NCBI RefSeq assembly: GCF_907165205.1
Contig: NC_058191.1
Span: 2,482,501 to 2,546,500 of the forward strand
DNA length: 64,000 nucleotides
Origin: Coccinella septempunctata
Taxonomy: Eukaryota; Arthropoda; Insecta; Coleoptera; Coccinellidae
Direction: 5' to 3'
The notes under the pieces are model-generated. The model worked only from the letters and a program-made list of their open reading frames with translations, had not been told where the DNA came from and ran no database searches. Below, in pieces: positions 22,031 to 32,270 of the stretch; position 1 is the stretch's first letter; each line of letters begins with the position of its first letter. Made by a program: the position numbers and the translations under genes.

Positions 22031-24791
22031 GTCGGTTCCCCAACTGCCAGACTCAAACCTCAAGGTTCTGGAGATATCAATACATTTGTCTCAAATTTGA
22101 CGTAAGGATAGTCTTGAATGAATTGTTACAACTTCCTACTGACAAAACAGTTGACAATTGTACTATACTCAGAGATTACTCTCTAGATTTCACTATTATT
22201 GTTTGAGTTGATCAGAATGTTTCTCGGGAAAGTTCAAAATTGACTTTTAGGAACACTGGTAGTTAAACAGTTCAAAAGAAAATTCGATGGGACGAAGAAA
22301 TTTCTATCTGACAATGTTTCGGACATAATCTGAAGATTTCAAATAAGTTATGACAGTTCACATCAAATTTCAGAAAAATAAATGAATCCAGGAGCGCATT
22401 ATACATGTATAAAAAGATCCTGCAGCAATTTGTACCATTTAATAGGTAAATGAAAGACCTCCTTTTTATCGAAATAAGCTCATTTCGTCTGTTATCTCGT
22501 CTGTTTCGTTTTTAAAAGCCCAACTTGTATAGTCATCTCTTGAGTTCCTCATTTTTTATTGTTATTGTTCGTCACCAAATTTGATGGATGAAAAAAGATT
22601 ATAGGTTATTATGTCATGAAGGAATTTACAGAAAAAATCCGTTGCCTCACTTTTTTCGACAATTTGTCGTCTGTTCTCTGGAAATCAGTTTTCACTCCTC
22701 TGGTTCATAGCCGCAGGGTCATTTTTATATAAGGCTAGAGTCGAGAATACTATCGTATAACAAGCATATTTTGAACGACGGCAGGTGGACCTACAGTCTC
22801 CCCATCTTGCAAATGATTTTAAGCTTGCACAATCGAACAGTGATTTTTCTGTCAGGTGGGTAACCTGAACATATTTTGAAATTGTTAAAACCTCAGAACA
22901 AAGATACATGGAATGGAAAATGAACATTCCAAAGACTGGAGTGAGATAGGTGACTAGAACATTGTTGTCACATCAATTTTCAATGCGAAAGTATATAAAT
23001 TTATCAATGTAACACCACCGCCTCAGTGTCGCGCTAGACAGAGAAACATCGTATATGTGTATTACAAAAAATTCATTCCTAGCATTGAATGGCCAATCCA
23101 TGTGTTTATTTTCCAAGGTTAAAACATTCGACTGGAAGTTAACTAACTTCTAATCAAGCTGAGTGAAACTCAGACTCAAGTTTCTGGTCGACCACCGTTC
23201 AAGAAAATGAATAAAGTTTTGTTTTATTATGTTTTATGAATGATTGCTGATCTTCAAACTGCTGACATTATCGACTTTCAACCATTGGAGGTCAATCTTG
23301 CAGTTACCTGACATTATTAGATAAAGTAGAGTAAAATATTCTATTGTTCATTAAGCTCGGTATTATACCCATTTTCAAAGGACAATCACCTTAAATAGCA
23401 AAATAAGTCATCATCACCAGTCACTATCATTTTTCAATTCGAAAATTATTCCACAGTTCCTAAAAACTAAGACTTAAGGAAATCAATAATCTCATTGGTG
23501 GATAGCGATCACGTGTTTGACACCTGCCAGTTATATTGGCAATTCTGCCACAGGCGTCGAATTTTTGTGTGACTAAAAAGCCACCTGCCCATCACGTACG
23601 CCCCTGGTAGTGGCCAGTTTAATCGACATAATTGAGAAGATGAATATAAAGCTAATGAACTTACTTAATTAACTAGTGTTTGAAGGTCTGTAGTTCAAAG
23701 AGAACCAACTTAATGAGTGCTGACAGTTTCGATCTATATTTGGATCGATCTCGTTGTTGCGTTAAACTGTGTAGATTTTTATTTGTACAGTGATGTTTTT
23801 CACCTGTCACTAAAAACCTTGAATACTTATATATCGAAACTTATTAAGTTTTTTTATCGTACTCTTTACTCTACAGATCTTCAACCCTATCGTGCACTAG
23901 ATACTTTAGCAGGTCCATAGTACCTATACACTGTCACTGTCTGTCAAATACGACAAAAATAGGTCATGATAATTTTGAAGTACCGGACCAGCATAGTTTG
24001 AAAATTTTCAAGCGAAAAAACCCTGTAAGTCAAACAGGAAACATTTGTTCAGGTGATTTGGGTTGAACCTTCCTATTTGGAGCTCAGTATACTATTGTTG
24101 AAATATTTCGTATGGTACACCTTGTATATGGAAGTATATCAATAAAGTGAAGTGCAGTCATAAATTTGACCTAGAGAATGTACCAACAAGCAATAGCAAC
24201 TTCTAAGACAATAAATGTCGATCGATCTCAACATCGCTTTCAAAAAACTCTTTACTTTCTGATATGATCGGGATTTAATAAACTGAAGTTGCTTGTTGAA
24301 CAACTCCAATGAGAATAATAAGAGTGAATTGTAGTATGACGTGGCCAGGAGCTTTTCAATTTACACTAGTGGCACCGATGTTTGAAGAGGAGCGAGAGGA
24401 CTATTGATGTGGGTTACTATTGCGGTTACTGTTCATGTACAAAGGGAGGTTTGTATCACCATAATTTGGAGAACAAATATTTGATGGGGCTAGAAATAGA
24501 GCGAGTCGAATATCTCCAATTCTGTAATGAGGTTGTGGAATCAGAATTGAAAGTTAGTCACGAAAAAAAACATCCTTTTTGTTATCGTTTAAGAATAATG
24601 ATCTGCGATGTATTCACAATACTGATAGCTAATTTTATTTTGAATGTGTGCCTGCTGTACTCGGTAAATATTAGTTGAAATCAAAAACATTCGTGAAAAC
24701 TCTTGGGATCGGTCATTGAAAATCTGTTGAGCTGTAAATCGAGCTCAATTTTAGCAGAATTATGAGGATCCACGGTGTCAAGAAGTCTATA
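22031..24791. other. Long stretch without recognised gene or repeat
   Basis: About 2.7 kb of AT-rich sequence. The longest frames (22685-22927 minus, 23717-23920 plus, 24382-24678 plus) show no motif I recognise. At about 24119-24129 tacaccttgta resembles a degraded CACCCTGTA element end. Host intergenic or intronic sequence is the simplest reading. Confidence 0.35.
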
Positions 24792-24803
24792 CTTCACAAA
24801 CTT

Positions 24804-25918
24804 TTATAAAACAACTCTGTTGTCCATGGAAATTTGACACATTTCACACTGTATAGTACGAAAATGTGAGGTTATAACGATTGTCAAAACATTTTTGAGT
24901 TTCAAATCAGCGCTGTGTTGTCCGTTCTTCGTAAAAGTCTCCTTAATTACGTATTTTATTAATAGGTGATGAACATAATGTTGTTGGATTCCTAAGACAT
25001 TAAGAGTAGCTGGATGATTTTCTGAACTTCTCAGCCTTCTATTGAGGTTGTCCCAAACCTGCTCAATCGGATTGAGATCTGGACTTCTTGCTGGCCATTC
25101 CATTAGAGAGACTTCAACCTCTTCAAGGTACTCCTGAACGATGCGCGCACGATGTGGTCTGGCATTATCGTCCATAAAAATGAAATTTTCACCAATGTAT
25201 GAGGCAAATGGCACTACATGCTCTTCAAGAATGTTCCTTATATACTTATCAGCATTCATAGCTCCATTATCAACGACCACTAGGTCAGTGCGAGCAGTCA
25301 AAGATATTCCACCCCATGCCATAATCGATCCTCCCCCGAAACCAGTAGTATTCAGGAAATTGCACTGAGCATATCCTTCATGTGGACGTCTGCATACAAG
25401 GAAACGTCGATCACAATGGTAGGGGCAGAATCTAGATTCATCTGTGAATAAGAGAACTCTTTCCCAATCGGCCTCTTCCCAATGGATATGCTCTCTCGCA
25501 AAATCCAAACTCACCCTTCGATGGGCTGGGGTAAGAGCTGGGCCTCTTGCCGCAACACGAGGCCTTAAATCATATTCTCTGAGGCGATTTCTTATTGTCT
25601 GAGTGCTAATTAGCACCTCATGAGTTTGCTCAAGCTGAATTTGAAGGAGGCGAGCGGTTGCAAACCGTTGTCTCAACGAAGAAACTCTCAAGTAACGTTC
25701 TTGAATGGCAGTTGTTACCCGTGGTCTACCCTGTCCTGGTCTTCGGACATTCATACATCTCCCTGAATCGCTCCATCATTCTGGTAACACTTGTATGGGA
25801 AACTCCGAACCTTTCTGCAATTCTTGTGTATGTCCACCCTTCTTCTCGCAAAACTACAGCTTGGGCACATTCCTCTTGGGTCAAATTGAGTGTTTCGCGT
25901 TGCATAGCGATCGAGTGT
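24804..25918 (-). pseudogene. Tc1 transposase (DD34E) with a frameshift and a foreign C-terminus
   Basis: The 5' part (25918-25756) encodes MQRETLNLTQEECAQAVVLR and the paired helix-turn-helix start. A loss of 2 bases near 25756 (gagatgtatg against gagacaggtatg in copy 2) shifts the frame. From 25754 a 316-residue frame stays open. It has GRPR between the DNA-binding halves, FTDESRF (first catalytic Asp), FMDDNARPHRA (second Asp) and SPDLNPIEQVWD (catalytic Glu), so all DD34E residues are present. At about residue 257 the Tc1 coding sequence ends and the frame continues into R1 repeat sequence for about 59 residues to the stop at 24804. It therefore has a chimeric tail in place of the normal C-terminus. 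It is unlikely to be active because of the frameshift and lost 3' end. Confidence 0.9.
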
Positions 25919-26182
25919 AGAAAATCAAACGAAAGAAAAACTATTGATCACTAGAATTGATCGAGAACAACAGATTTTAGAATGTAGCCAATACTTTCAA
26001 AATCTGATAATATCATCTTTTTTTATTCCTGCTGGGAAAAAACATCTCTATTGAAGAAAACCGTTGAAAGTGGATAACATATGCATGCATAATTCTGATA
26101 AAAATAATTATCATTGAGAACACCTTCAGTTGTAGAATAAATTTGAGATTTCCATAATGTGCGTTAATTTTTTTGAGAAGTG
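24983..26182 (-). mobile_element. Tc1 element, copy 1, 3' end deleted
   Basis: Compared with the full-length copy at 57383-58870, the 5' end is present (minus strand: cacttctcaaaaaaattaac, a mutated form of cactgcgcaaaaaaa), with TA at 26183-26184. The 3' end stops after ggaatccaac; the last 290 or so bases, including the 3' terminal repeat, are gone. Confidence 0.85.
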
Positions 26183-26310
26183 TAGTTGTGGCAACGCCGT
26201 CATGACATAACCAACATTTCATGTGTGCCAACCTTACTCCATTCTAGTTACAAAAACTTAATAAAATTATTTACGAGCAATGGAGTGCTTGTATAAAAGT
26301 GAACGGACTA

Positions 26311-26948
26311 TATGTAGTGTAGATTCACAGAATCCGGCTTTGAACACTGATTCTTCATGAATAATGCAGTATTCATCATTGACGACGAAATATATGATTT
26401 TGACGAAAATTAATCATTTATACCTGAGTTTGACCTTTTGGGTAATGATCCAAAATTCGTTATACATGGCCGGGATAATTTTTATGGAAAAGTGAAGCAC
26501 AACATTCTCAATTTAGATGCTACATTTCGATATGAAAGGCTACGCTGAAATATTCTATTTTCAGCAAAATAACAGGCGTGTGAAGCGAAATTCAACAACG
26601 TGAAATTACGTTTGAAAACTCTAAAAGCATTTCGCTACAGGCACGGTGGCTGTTTAACGTCGAGAACTCTTCACAGGTTATAATTCAGAGCAAACAACTA
26701 CAAAAACCTTGGATGGTTGGATGAATAAACGATGTACGAATTGTACTCACGAACGGAATCGAAATCTATAGCGTTGTCTGGAAAGACAAATTCAGCAGGT
26801 ATAAGGTTCATCGAAGCAGAAGATAGGTCGATTCCAAACTGATTTGAATTCATCGGCAATTAAAAAGTGAGACGTGCCTTATTATTGGAGAAAGATTCGT
26901 TCGATTCAGTTTCAGTAGATATAATATACAGGGTTGAAAATCTACATA
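26311..26948. other. Non-coding stretch, no gene seen
   Basis: Nothing recognised; atacagggttg at 26927-26937 resembles a CAGGGT-type element end just outside the mariner. Confidence 0.35.
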
Positions 26949-28269
26949 CGAGGATATATTGATAACTAGTTAGCCTAGGCCAGTTCCATGCATAAAAAAA
27001 ATATTGCGTTACCATAGCAACGAACAATATCTCATTAGATGTGTCAGTGTGAAGTTTCAGGTCAAAAAAGTAAACCAGAGTTAAGCAATGAATTAATAGA
27101 AAGAAGATGCTCACGGAAATTGTGACAATCGAAAAATTGGAGTATCGAGCCATCATCAAGTACCTGTATTTAAAAAGGGTTAAAAGGTAAGCAGATTCAC
27201 GAAGATATGCTTAACACCCTTGGTGATCAATGTCCTTCGTATGCGACCGAGAAAAGTTGGACTGCAAGCTTCAAAAGAGGTAAATTTTCCATTGAAGATG
27301 ATGACCCATCGGGAAGGAATGTTTCTGTGTCAGTCCCCGAAAATATCGATGAAGTTCTTGACAAGATTTTATCAGACCGTCGAATTGGGCTAAAACGGAT
27401 ATCTGAAGCACTGAATATTCCATACGAATGCGTTCATCATATAATATAGTTCACGTCAATTTGGACAACAGAAAAGTTGCTGTAAAATGGATCCCCAAAT
27501 GTTTGAATGTTGACCAAAAGCGTGCAAGGGTAGAAGCATCGCGTTCGATCTGTGCTCGATTTGAAAACGATGTAGACTTCTTGAACCGAATTATTATTAT
27601 GGATGAGACTTCGGTACATTTCTAAGATACAGAAACAAAGCAACAATCGATGGAATGGCGACACTCTGGTTCTCCAAGACCTAAGAAATTTTGTGTTCAA
27701 AGATCTGCTGGAAAAGTTCTTGCTTCAGTTTTTTGGGATTGCAATGGAGTAATCATGATTAATTTTTTGGATAAGGCTAGAACAATAACCGGTGATTACT
27801 ATTCGACATTACTGACCACACTGCGGGAAAAACTTAAAGTGAAAAGATGCGGAAAAAACTTAAAGAGAAAAGACGCGGAAAGCTATCCAAAGGTGTTTTG
27901 TTTTTGCAGGACAACGCCCCTGCACACAAATCTCATGTTGCCATGCAAATTATTCGTGATTTGGGGTTTGAATTACTAGAACACCCCCTTTATTCACCAG
28001 ATTTGGCTCCATCCGACTATCATCCCTTTCCTAAACTGGAAAAAGTTTAAAAGGTCGTAAATTTTCTTTCAACGAGGAAGTAATAAAAGCTGTGGAGGTC
28101 TATTTTGCAGAACAAGAAGAAACATTTTTTTGAAAGGTCTAGAGACGTTGCAGGTTCGCTGTAACAAATGTGTCCAATTAAGAGGAGAATATATTGAGTA
28201 ACAAAATATTTAGACATTGAAATTTTGTTTGGTTCTGTAGTAGGCTAAGAATTCTTCAATATATCCTCG
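26949..28269 (+). mobile_element. Mariner element, copy 2, full length
   Basis: 1,321 bp, TA on both sides (26947-26948 and 28270-28271). Terminal repeats: cgaggatatattgataacta and, at the right, the complement of a matching end (cttcaatatatcctcg). It contains the full transposase region with several disablements. It shares structure with copies at 10328-11605 and 39384-40218. Confidence 0.95.
27107..28133 (+). pseudogene. Mariner transposase, multiply disrupted
   Basis: Coding starts near 27107 (MLTEIVTIEKLEYRAIIKYL) and is stopped after YLYLKRV at a single-base shift. It resumes KQIHEDMLNTLGDQCPSYAT and continues through RRIGLKRISEALNIPYECVH to 27449, then shifts frame into VNLDNRKVAVKWIPKCLNVD. 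MDETSVHF (first Asp) is followed by a stop at 27625, then WRHSGSPRPKKF. A 26-base tandem duplication at about 27823-27874 (cgggaaaaacttaaagtgaa and its repeat) throws the frame again. LQDNAPAHKSHV (second Asp) and YSPDLAPSDYHPFP (third Asp) follow in 27847-28050. This is the DD34D layout of mariner. It is dead. Confidence 0.9.
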
Positions 28270-28271
28270 TA

Positions 28272-28603
28272 TCTCTGGTGAATTGGAATATGCAGAGTCG
28301 AGCACAAAGGTGTGAAGAATGATAGTTATATCGTTTCAAATACAACAACCTGTATTTTATCGCTTATTTTGATTTTCGACTGTATTTTGACCATATTTAT
28401 ATTATACCTAAATTCATTAGATTCCCAGAATTCCTAGAAATAAATACCCAAAGACATTTTTGAGTTTCTACTTAATTTGTATTATTTTCAGAAAGTCAAT
28501 AGGGGTGGGCTATTTTTGACACTTAAATAAGAAAAGAGCTTTTTTGCTATGATTTCTCATACGTATCTTTTTGAAGTTGAATTATTAGATTGTTTGTTAA
28601 ATC
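28272..28603. other. Non-coding stretch, no gene seen
   Basis: Nothing recognised. Confidence 0.35.
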
Positions 28604-30175
28604 TTCAGTGTTATTCACAGGATAGTAGGGATGTGGATGGTCAAAAAACTACCTAGCTCCAACTAATGCCGACGTTTCGTGAATATATTTCAATTTTTTC
28701 AGGGCTACAAAAGCAGGGGTTGCCGAATTTCTATAAGATTCTGGTCTCAATTGTTCATTAAATCGTACCTAACAACAATACGGTGGAAAACATAATTTCA
28801 ACCTTGGTGAGTGTTTCCATCAAGTTTAATTCTCAATCTCATTTTTTCCAAATATAAATAAATTAATTGAATAAATGAAAAAAGATGAAAATTGCGAATG
28901 AAAGATTCAAGTGTTTACCATAGACCTATAAAACACATGGACGCGCCCTTCCCGTGAGTTTCAATAGCCACGAGTGCGGCCAACATGAGATGGAGCTAGT
29001 ATGGGCAAGAAAACGTTCCTTAGAACGCCTTAGCGCTAAGCGCATACGATTTATTTCGATTTTTTTTATAATATAGGGAAAATTAGAAATGAAATTTGCT
29101 TAGAAATATTCCGATAATTGATTATAAACATAATTCTTTTAATTTAGGTATTAATTTCCGAGCTATATTTGTATATTGGCGCCCGTTAGAGATAAAAACA
29201 AGTACCTATAATCGAATAAAAAAAAATTGAACGAATCTTAGTATCATTTAGATTGCGTTTAATGATCCAATTAGAACTAAAGAGCACAATTTTTGTTTTC
29301 GGCAACTATTCCTCGGAAAATGCAACAGATAAGTTCATGAAAAATTTGTGAATGAATTGATTTGAACAAAAACAATTGAGCACATTTTTAGCCAACACAA
29401 TATTCTGATTTCTTGTTGGTTCAATATCTGAAAAAATATTTCATTGATCAATATTGATCAAAAGGTTAGAAAATAGACATTACAATTAGCATACTAAGTA
29501 ATTTTTCAACTGAGGATAATTTTTAGGAAGCATATTTATATTTTGTCCCAATGCATTTTGGGCATTTATTTTCTTTTCTAATCTCAAGTGCTTTTTGAGT
29601 ATTATTTTATCTAGATGAGAAAAGAATTGACATACATTTATTGATTTGAAATGAATAAATCATCTATGATATAATAAATCGATTAATACATTCGAAGTTA
29701 CTATACCTGTGAAATTTCACTTTATCTGTCTTTTCAACTCATTTCGTACTATTAATTGCACTCTACGAGGACACCATTATTACTTTCATAATAGAAAAAG
29801 GATACGACATTCAAAGTTGATCTAAAATTGATGAGAAAATTCTGAAAATTTCGATAAATACAAAGTGCAAACGAATGTTTTGCCCATACTAGCTCTATCT
29901 TATTTCGGCCGCACCCCCTCTCTCTCTACGCCGTGTCCATGTGTTTAATATGTCTATGGTGTTTACTCATGTTGGTGTAGCCGTTTCTTTTTATAATTTT
30001 GTGTTCTTTCTTTGAAGTTGTGTGAAAGGCTACTTCAGCCAGTTTGTTTCGTGAGAGAACACATCTGATCTCTGTAATTCATCCTTTTGTAGCCCTTAAG
30101 AAGAGAAAACGTCGGCATTAGTTGGAAGTATTTTTTGACCATCCACATTCCTACTATCCTGTGAATAACACTGAA
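28604..30175. mobile_element. FB4 inverted-repeat element, interrupted
   Basis: Left end ttcagtgttattcacaggat, then agtagggatgtggatggtca, ccaactaatgccgacgttt and gggctacaaaag. The right end is the complement (cttttgtagccc, aacgtcggcattagttgg, tgaccatccacattcctac, atcctgtgaataacactgaa). Terminal repeats are about 110 bp. Inside, at 28919-29958, sits another element with its own target duplication; removing it leaves about 530 bp. No coding sequence. Confidence 0.8.
28919..29958. mobile_element. hAT-like non-autonomous element, 1,040 bp, with 8-bp target duplication
   Basis: GTGTTTAC stands at 28911-28918 and again at 29959-29966. Between them the element starts catagacctataaaacacat (then ggac) and ends with the complement (gtccatgtgtttaatatg, tctatg): 22 of 24 terminal bases match. 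A second inverted block lies inside (gagctagtatgggcaa and ttgcccatactagctc). An 8-bp duplication is typical of hAT-superfamily insertion (also P elements). No transposase frame is seen, so it would need one in trans. Confidence 0.85.
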
Positions 30176-30685
30176 TATGATCTTACAAATTATTGAAGTA
30201 TCCGACATTGTTTGTTTAAATTAATTTTGTGAAATCGAAAATTGGAGATAAGAATGAAAAATTAAATTCACATTTCCAGAATGAATCATCAAATCAATCA
30301 AGGTTGACCGTATCATATCAGGGATTCAAATTTTGCTGAATACGGTGGAATTCTATTCACGTTTCATTCCTCTTACGTATAATAGTCACGTTGAATCCAA
30401 TTCTACAAACCCAATCTGAAATTTCCTGGACCCGACCGAATCTTATAAAGGACTTGATGACTCCGAAGCCATGAAATACGCCTTCGATGTTCCAGATGGA
30501 ATGAGGTGAAGTTATGCCGAGTCTTCAATCGAAAAGTGAGATATCGAAACAGAGATGGACAACCGTAGATCAAACAATGGAGTCGTGCACAGGAATCTAC
30601 TGAACTGTACAGGAAGAGACTTCTACTTGCACTTTGATTTAATCGAAAAAAAATTAGTTATTTAATTCGCTTTTAATGATATGTC
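30176..30685. other. Non-coding stretch, no gene seen
   Basis: Nothing recognised. Confidence 0.3.
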
Positions 30686-30830
30686 GTGACCACTCGATCA
30701 TTTTCATAGAGTCCTGACAATCTAAATTTTGGGTACTATGGCTGAATGCAACTCTGTTCAAAAGACCTACAGAATCGACCTCATAACATAGCACATTACA
30801 GATATGTAGTATCATAGATTAGGCCTATTA
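30686..30830 (+). repeat. R3 interior fragment (weak)
   Basis: Weakly resembles R3 copy 1 at about 2300-2420 and copy 3 at 51820-51900: tttgggtactatggctgaat, gcaactctgttcaaaagacc, cacattacagat. No ends are preserved. Confidence 0.4.
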
Positions 30831-31218
30831 TTTAGAAGAGGTAATTTGTTGTAATTAAAGTAGTCTATGCTCATAAACTCGGCAAAGAAGAAGACCGTTT
30901 GAACGTTCAGAGAAAATATCAATTACTCAATTATATGAAAATAAAGATTGAATGGGTTATGTTTGAATCTGGTAACTCTTGTACAAAATGAAATGAACAA
31001 GGAGGATGAAAGATCACACATTGGAGGTAAATAGAGAGCTCATATGGGTAGTTGTAATTCGTTATTATTATTCAAAATGAAATCCAAATCCAGATAAGAG
31101 AATATTCAATATTCATCGTAAACGAAGTTGCGTTCACTCATTTATTCTATTAAAACTACTACTTCGATGACCAATTGGAATAGAAAAAGTGAGTTTACGC
31201 TTTGTTTTTATAATATAT
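30831..31218. other. Non-coding stretch, no gene seen
   Basis: Nothing recognised. Confidence 0.3.
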
Positions 31219-31658
31219 TATTCATTCATTCATTGCTGTATCCCGTTACCGGGAATAAATCTACAAAAAAAAAAAAATCGAACAGACTTGTAATTTCTTA
31301 GGGCTAGTTACGACTGTGTGCCCTTCTGTGACTGAAGAGACCCAACCGTGACCTGCAGATCCTTCCACACTCAGGGCATGGATAGTCACCAACCAGATCT
31401 GGCCGCCGCTGTATCCTTCTCGATTCTCCATTATAACTGTGTACCAAAGACCCCCGCTGTGACCTGTCTGACGCTAGTTGTTCCCAGTTATGATTGGCAT
31501 TTTAGGGATTGATGTAGTGTATCCTTAAACCGCTTATACTGGCCTCCTTGTTTCCGGGCTCCCTCAGTGAATTCGCCATATAGAGCTATTTTGGGGAGTC
31601 TTGTGTCTTGCATCCTCAGAATGTGGCCGCTCCATCTGAGTCGGGCCCTCGTTACTTT
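31219..31658 (-). pseudogene. LINE 3' fragment with zinc finger and (GAAT)n tail
   Basis: Minus-strand copy of the LINE at 8078-9034. From its truncated 5' edge near 31658 it reads through the ARLRWSGHILRM-equivalent (complement of catcctcagaatgtggccgc) to the CPxC...GLFSH finger region and the 3' UTR ending in cgggatacagcaatgaatga, with further GAAT units. A stop or shift disrupts it: about 20 bp are missing near 31500 relative to the 8-kb copy. The insertion edge at 31658 is close to a small CACCCTGTACAGGGT junction. Confidence 0.8.
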
Positions 31659-31708
31659 CAACTTCAAAAATCTACTTCTAAACTGTATTTAAAGTCAAAG
31701 AATCACCC

Positions 31709-31918
31709 TGTACAGGGTAGAAAGAAAAAAAAGCTAAAGGTTTTGAATAAAAAATAGAAAGGTCCTTATTTTTAGAGTAACATCTTGTACATTATCGATT
31801 CCTAAGAAGCACCATCTTATTAATTTGTAGAGCTCGTACCGCTAGGTTATGAAGAAATTTTTTTTATCCCTGTCCCGAACGGGGCTATGGGACGAGACGC
31901 GCTTTTTGCAGGACCCTG
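31709..31918 (+). mobile_element. Small CAGGGT-ended element
   Basis: Begins cagggtagaaagaaaaaaaa after TA at 31710-31711 (tolerance a few bases) and ends ttttgcaggaccctg before TA. About 210 bp, non-coding. Its left end abuts a caccctg end in mirror orientation, making CACCCTGTACAGGGT. Confidence 0.5.
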
Positions 31919-31920
31919 TA

Positions 31921-32270
31921 TATTAGTGAACGTTTCTGGTTTCTTGGTTTTTTGAATTTGAGAAAATAAAGTGACGGCGAAAATCACATCTATCATGTGC
32001 CGACCATGGTCAATAATGCTTTTGGAGTTGTCCTCAAAAGTAGGCTTTAACTTTTTTTTTGATTGTCTTTCATGTGGATCGCCCTCTACAATTCGTCCAG
32101 TGCTTGAGACTTGTGCTCGTAAGAACGTGCCTCAAGATGAATCCACACAAAATAATCGGGAAATTGATTATTTGAATTCCAGGCTTCATGTCTCTACATT
32201 AATTCCGATGCCCATCAAAGAAGGTCAAAATCAGGCGTTGCTTCAAAGAAAATATCATTAGATGGTTATA
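31921..32270. other. Non-coding stretch, no gene seen
   Basis: A 96-codon frame (31971-32261) runs here with no motif I recognise. Not called as a gene. Confidence 0.3.

Larger units (their letters stand above)
24792..26308 (-). mobile_element. R1 element interrupted by a Tc1 element
   Basis: Left side has an R1 end (tttataaaacaactctgttg, then tccatggaaatttgacacat, gtacgaaaatgtgaggttat). Right side has the opposite R1 end (gttgtggcaacgccgtcatg, ctagttacaaaaactt, aaaagtgaacggac). TA lies outside both ends. R1 sequence stops at 24982 and resumes at 26183; between them lies Tc1. Part of R1 and the 3' end of Tc1 were lost together at the 24982/24983 junction. The orientation is the same as the copy at 45417-46641. 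Confidence 0.75.

Noticed and set aside
25658..25954. Plus-strand frames of 98 and 71 codons over the Tc1 element, with equivalents at 57578-57923
   Set aside because: Antisense of the Tc1 transposase N-terminus. They recur in both copies only because the DNA is homologous.
26860..27159. Minus-strand 99-codon frame (MMMARYSNFSIVTISVSIFF...)
   Set aside because: It is the antisense of the mariner 5' region; a matching antisense frame occurs at 11391-11579 for the same reason.
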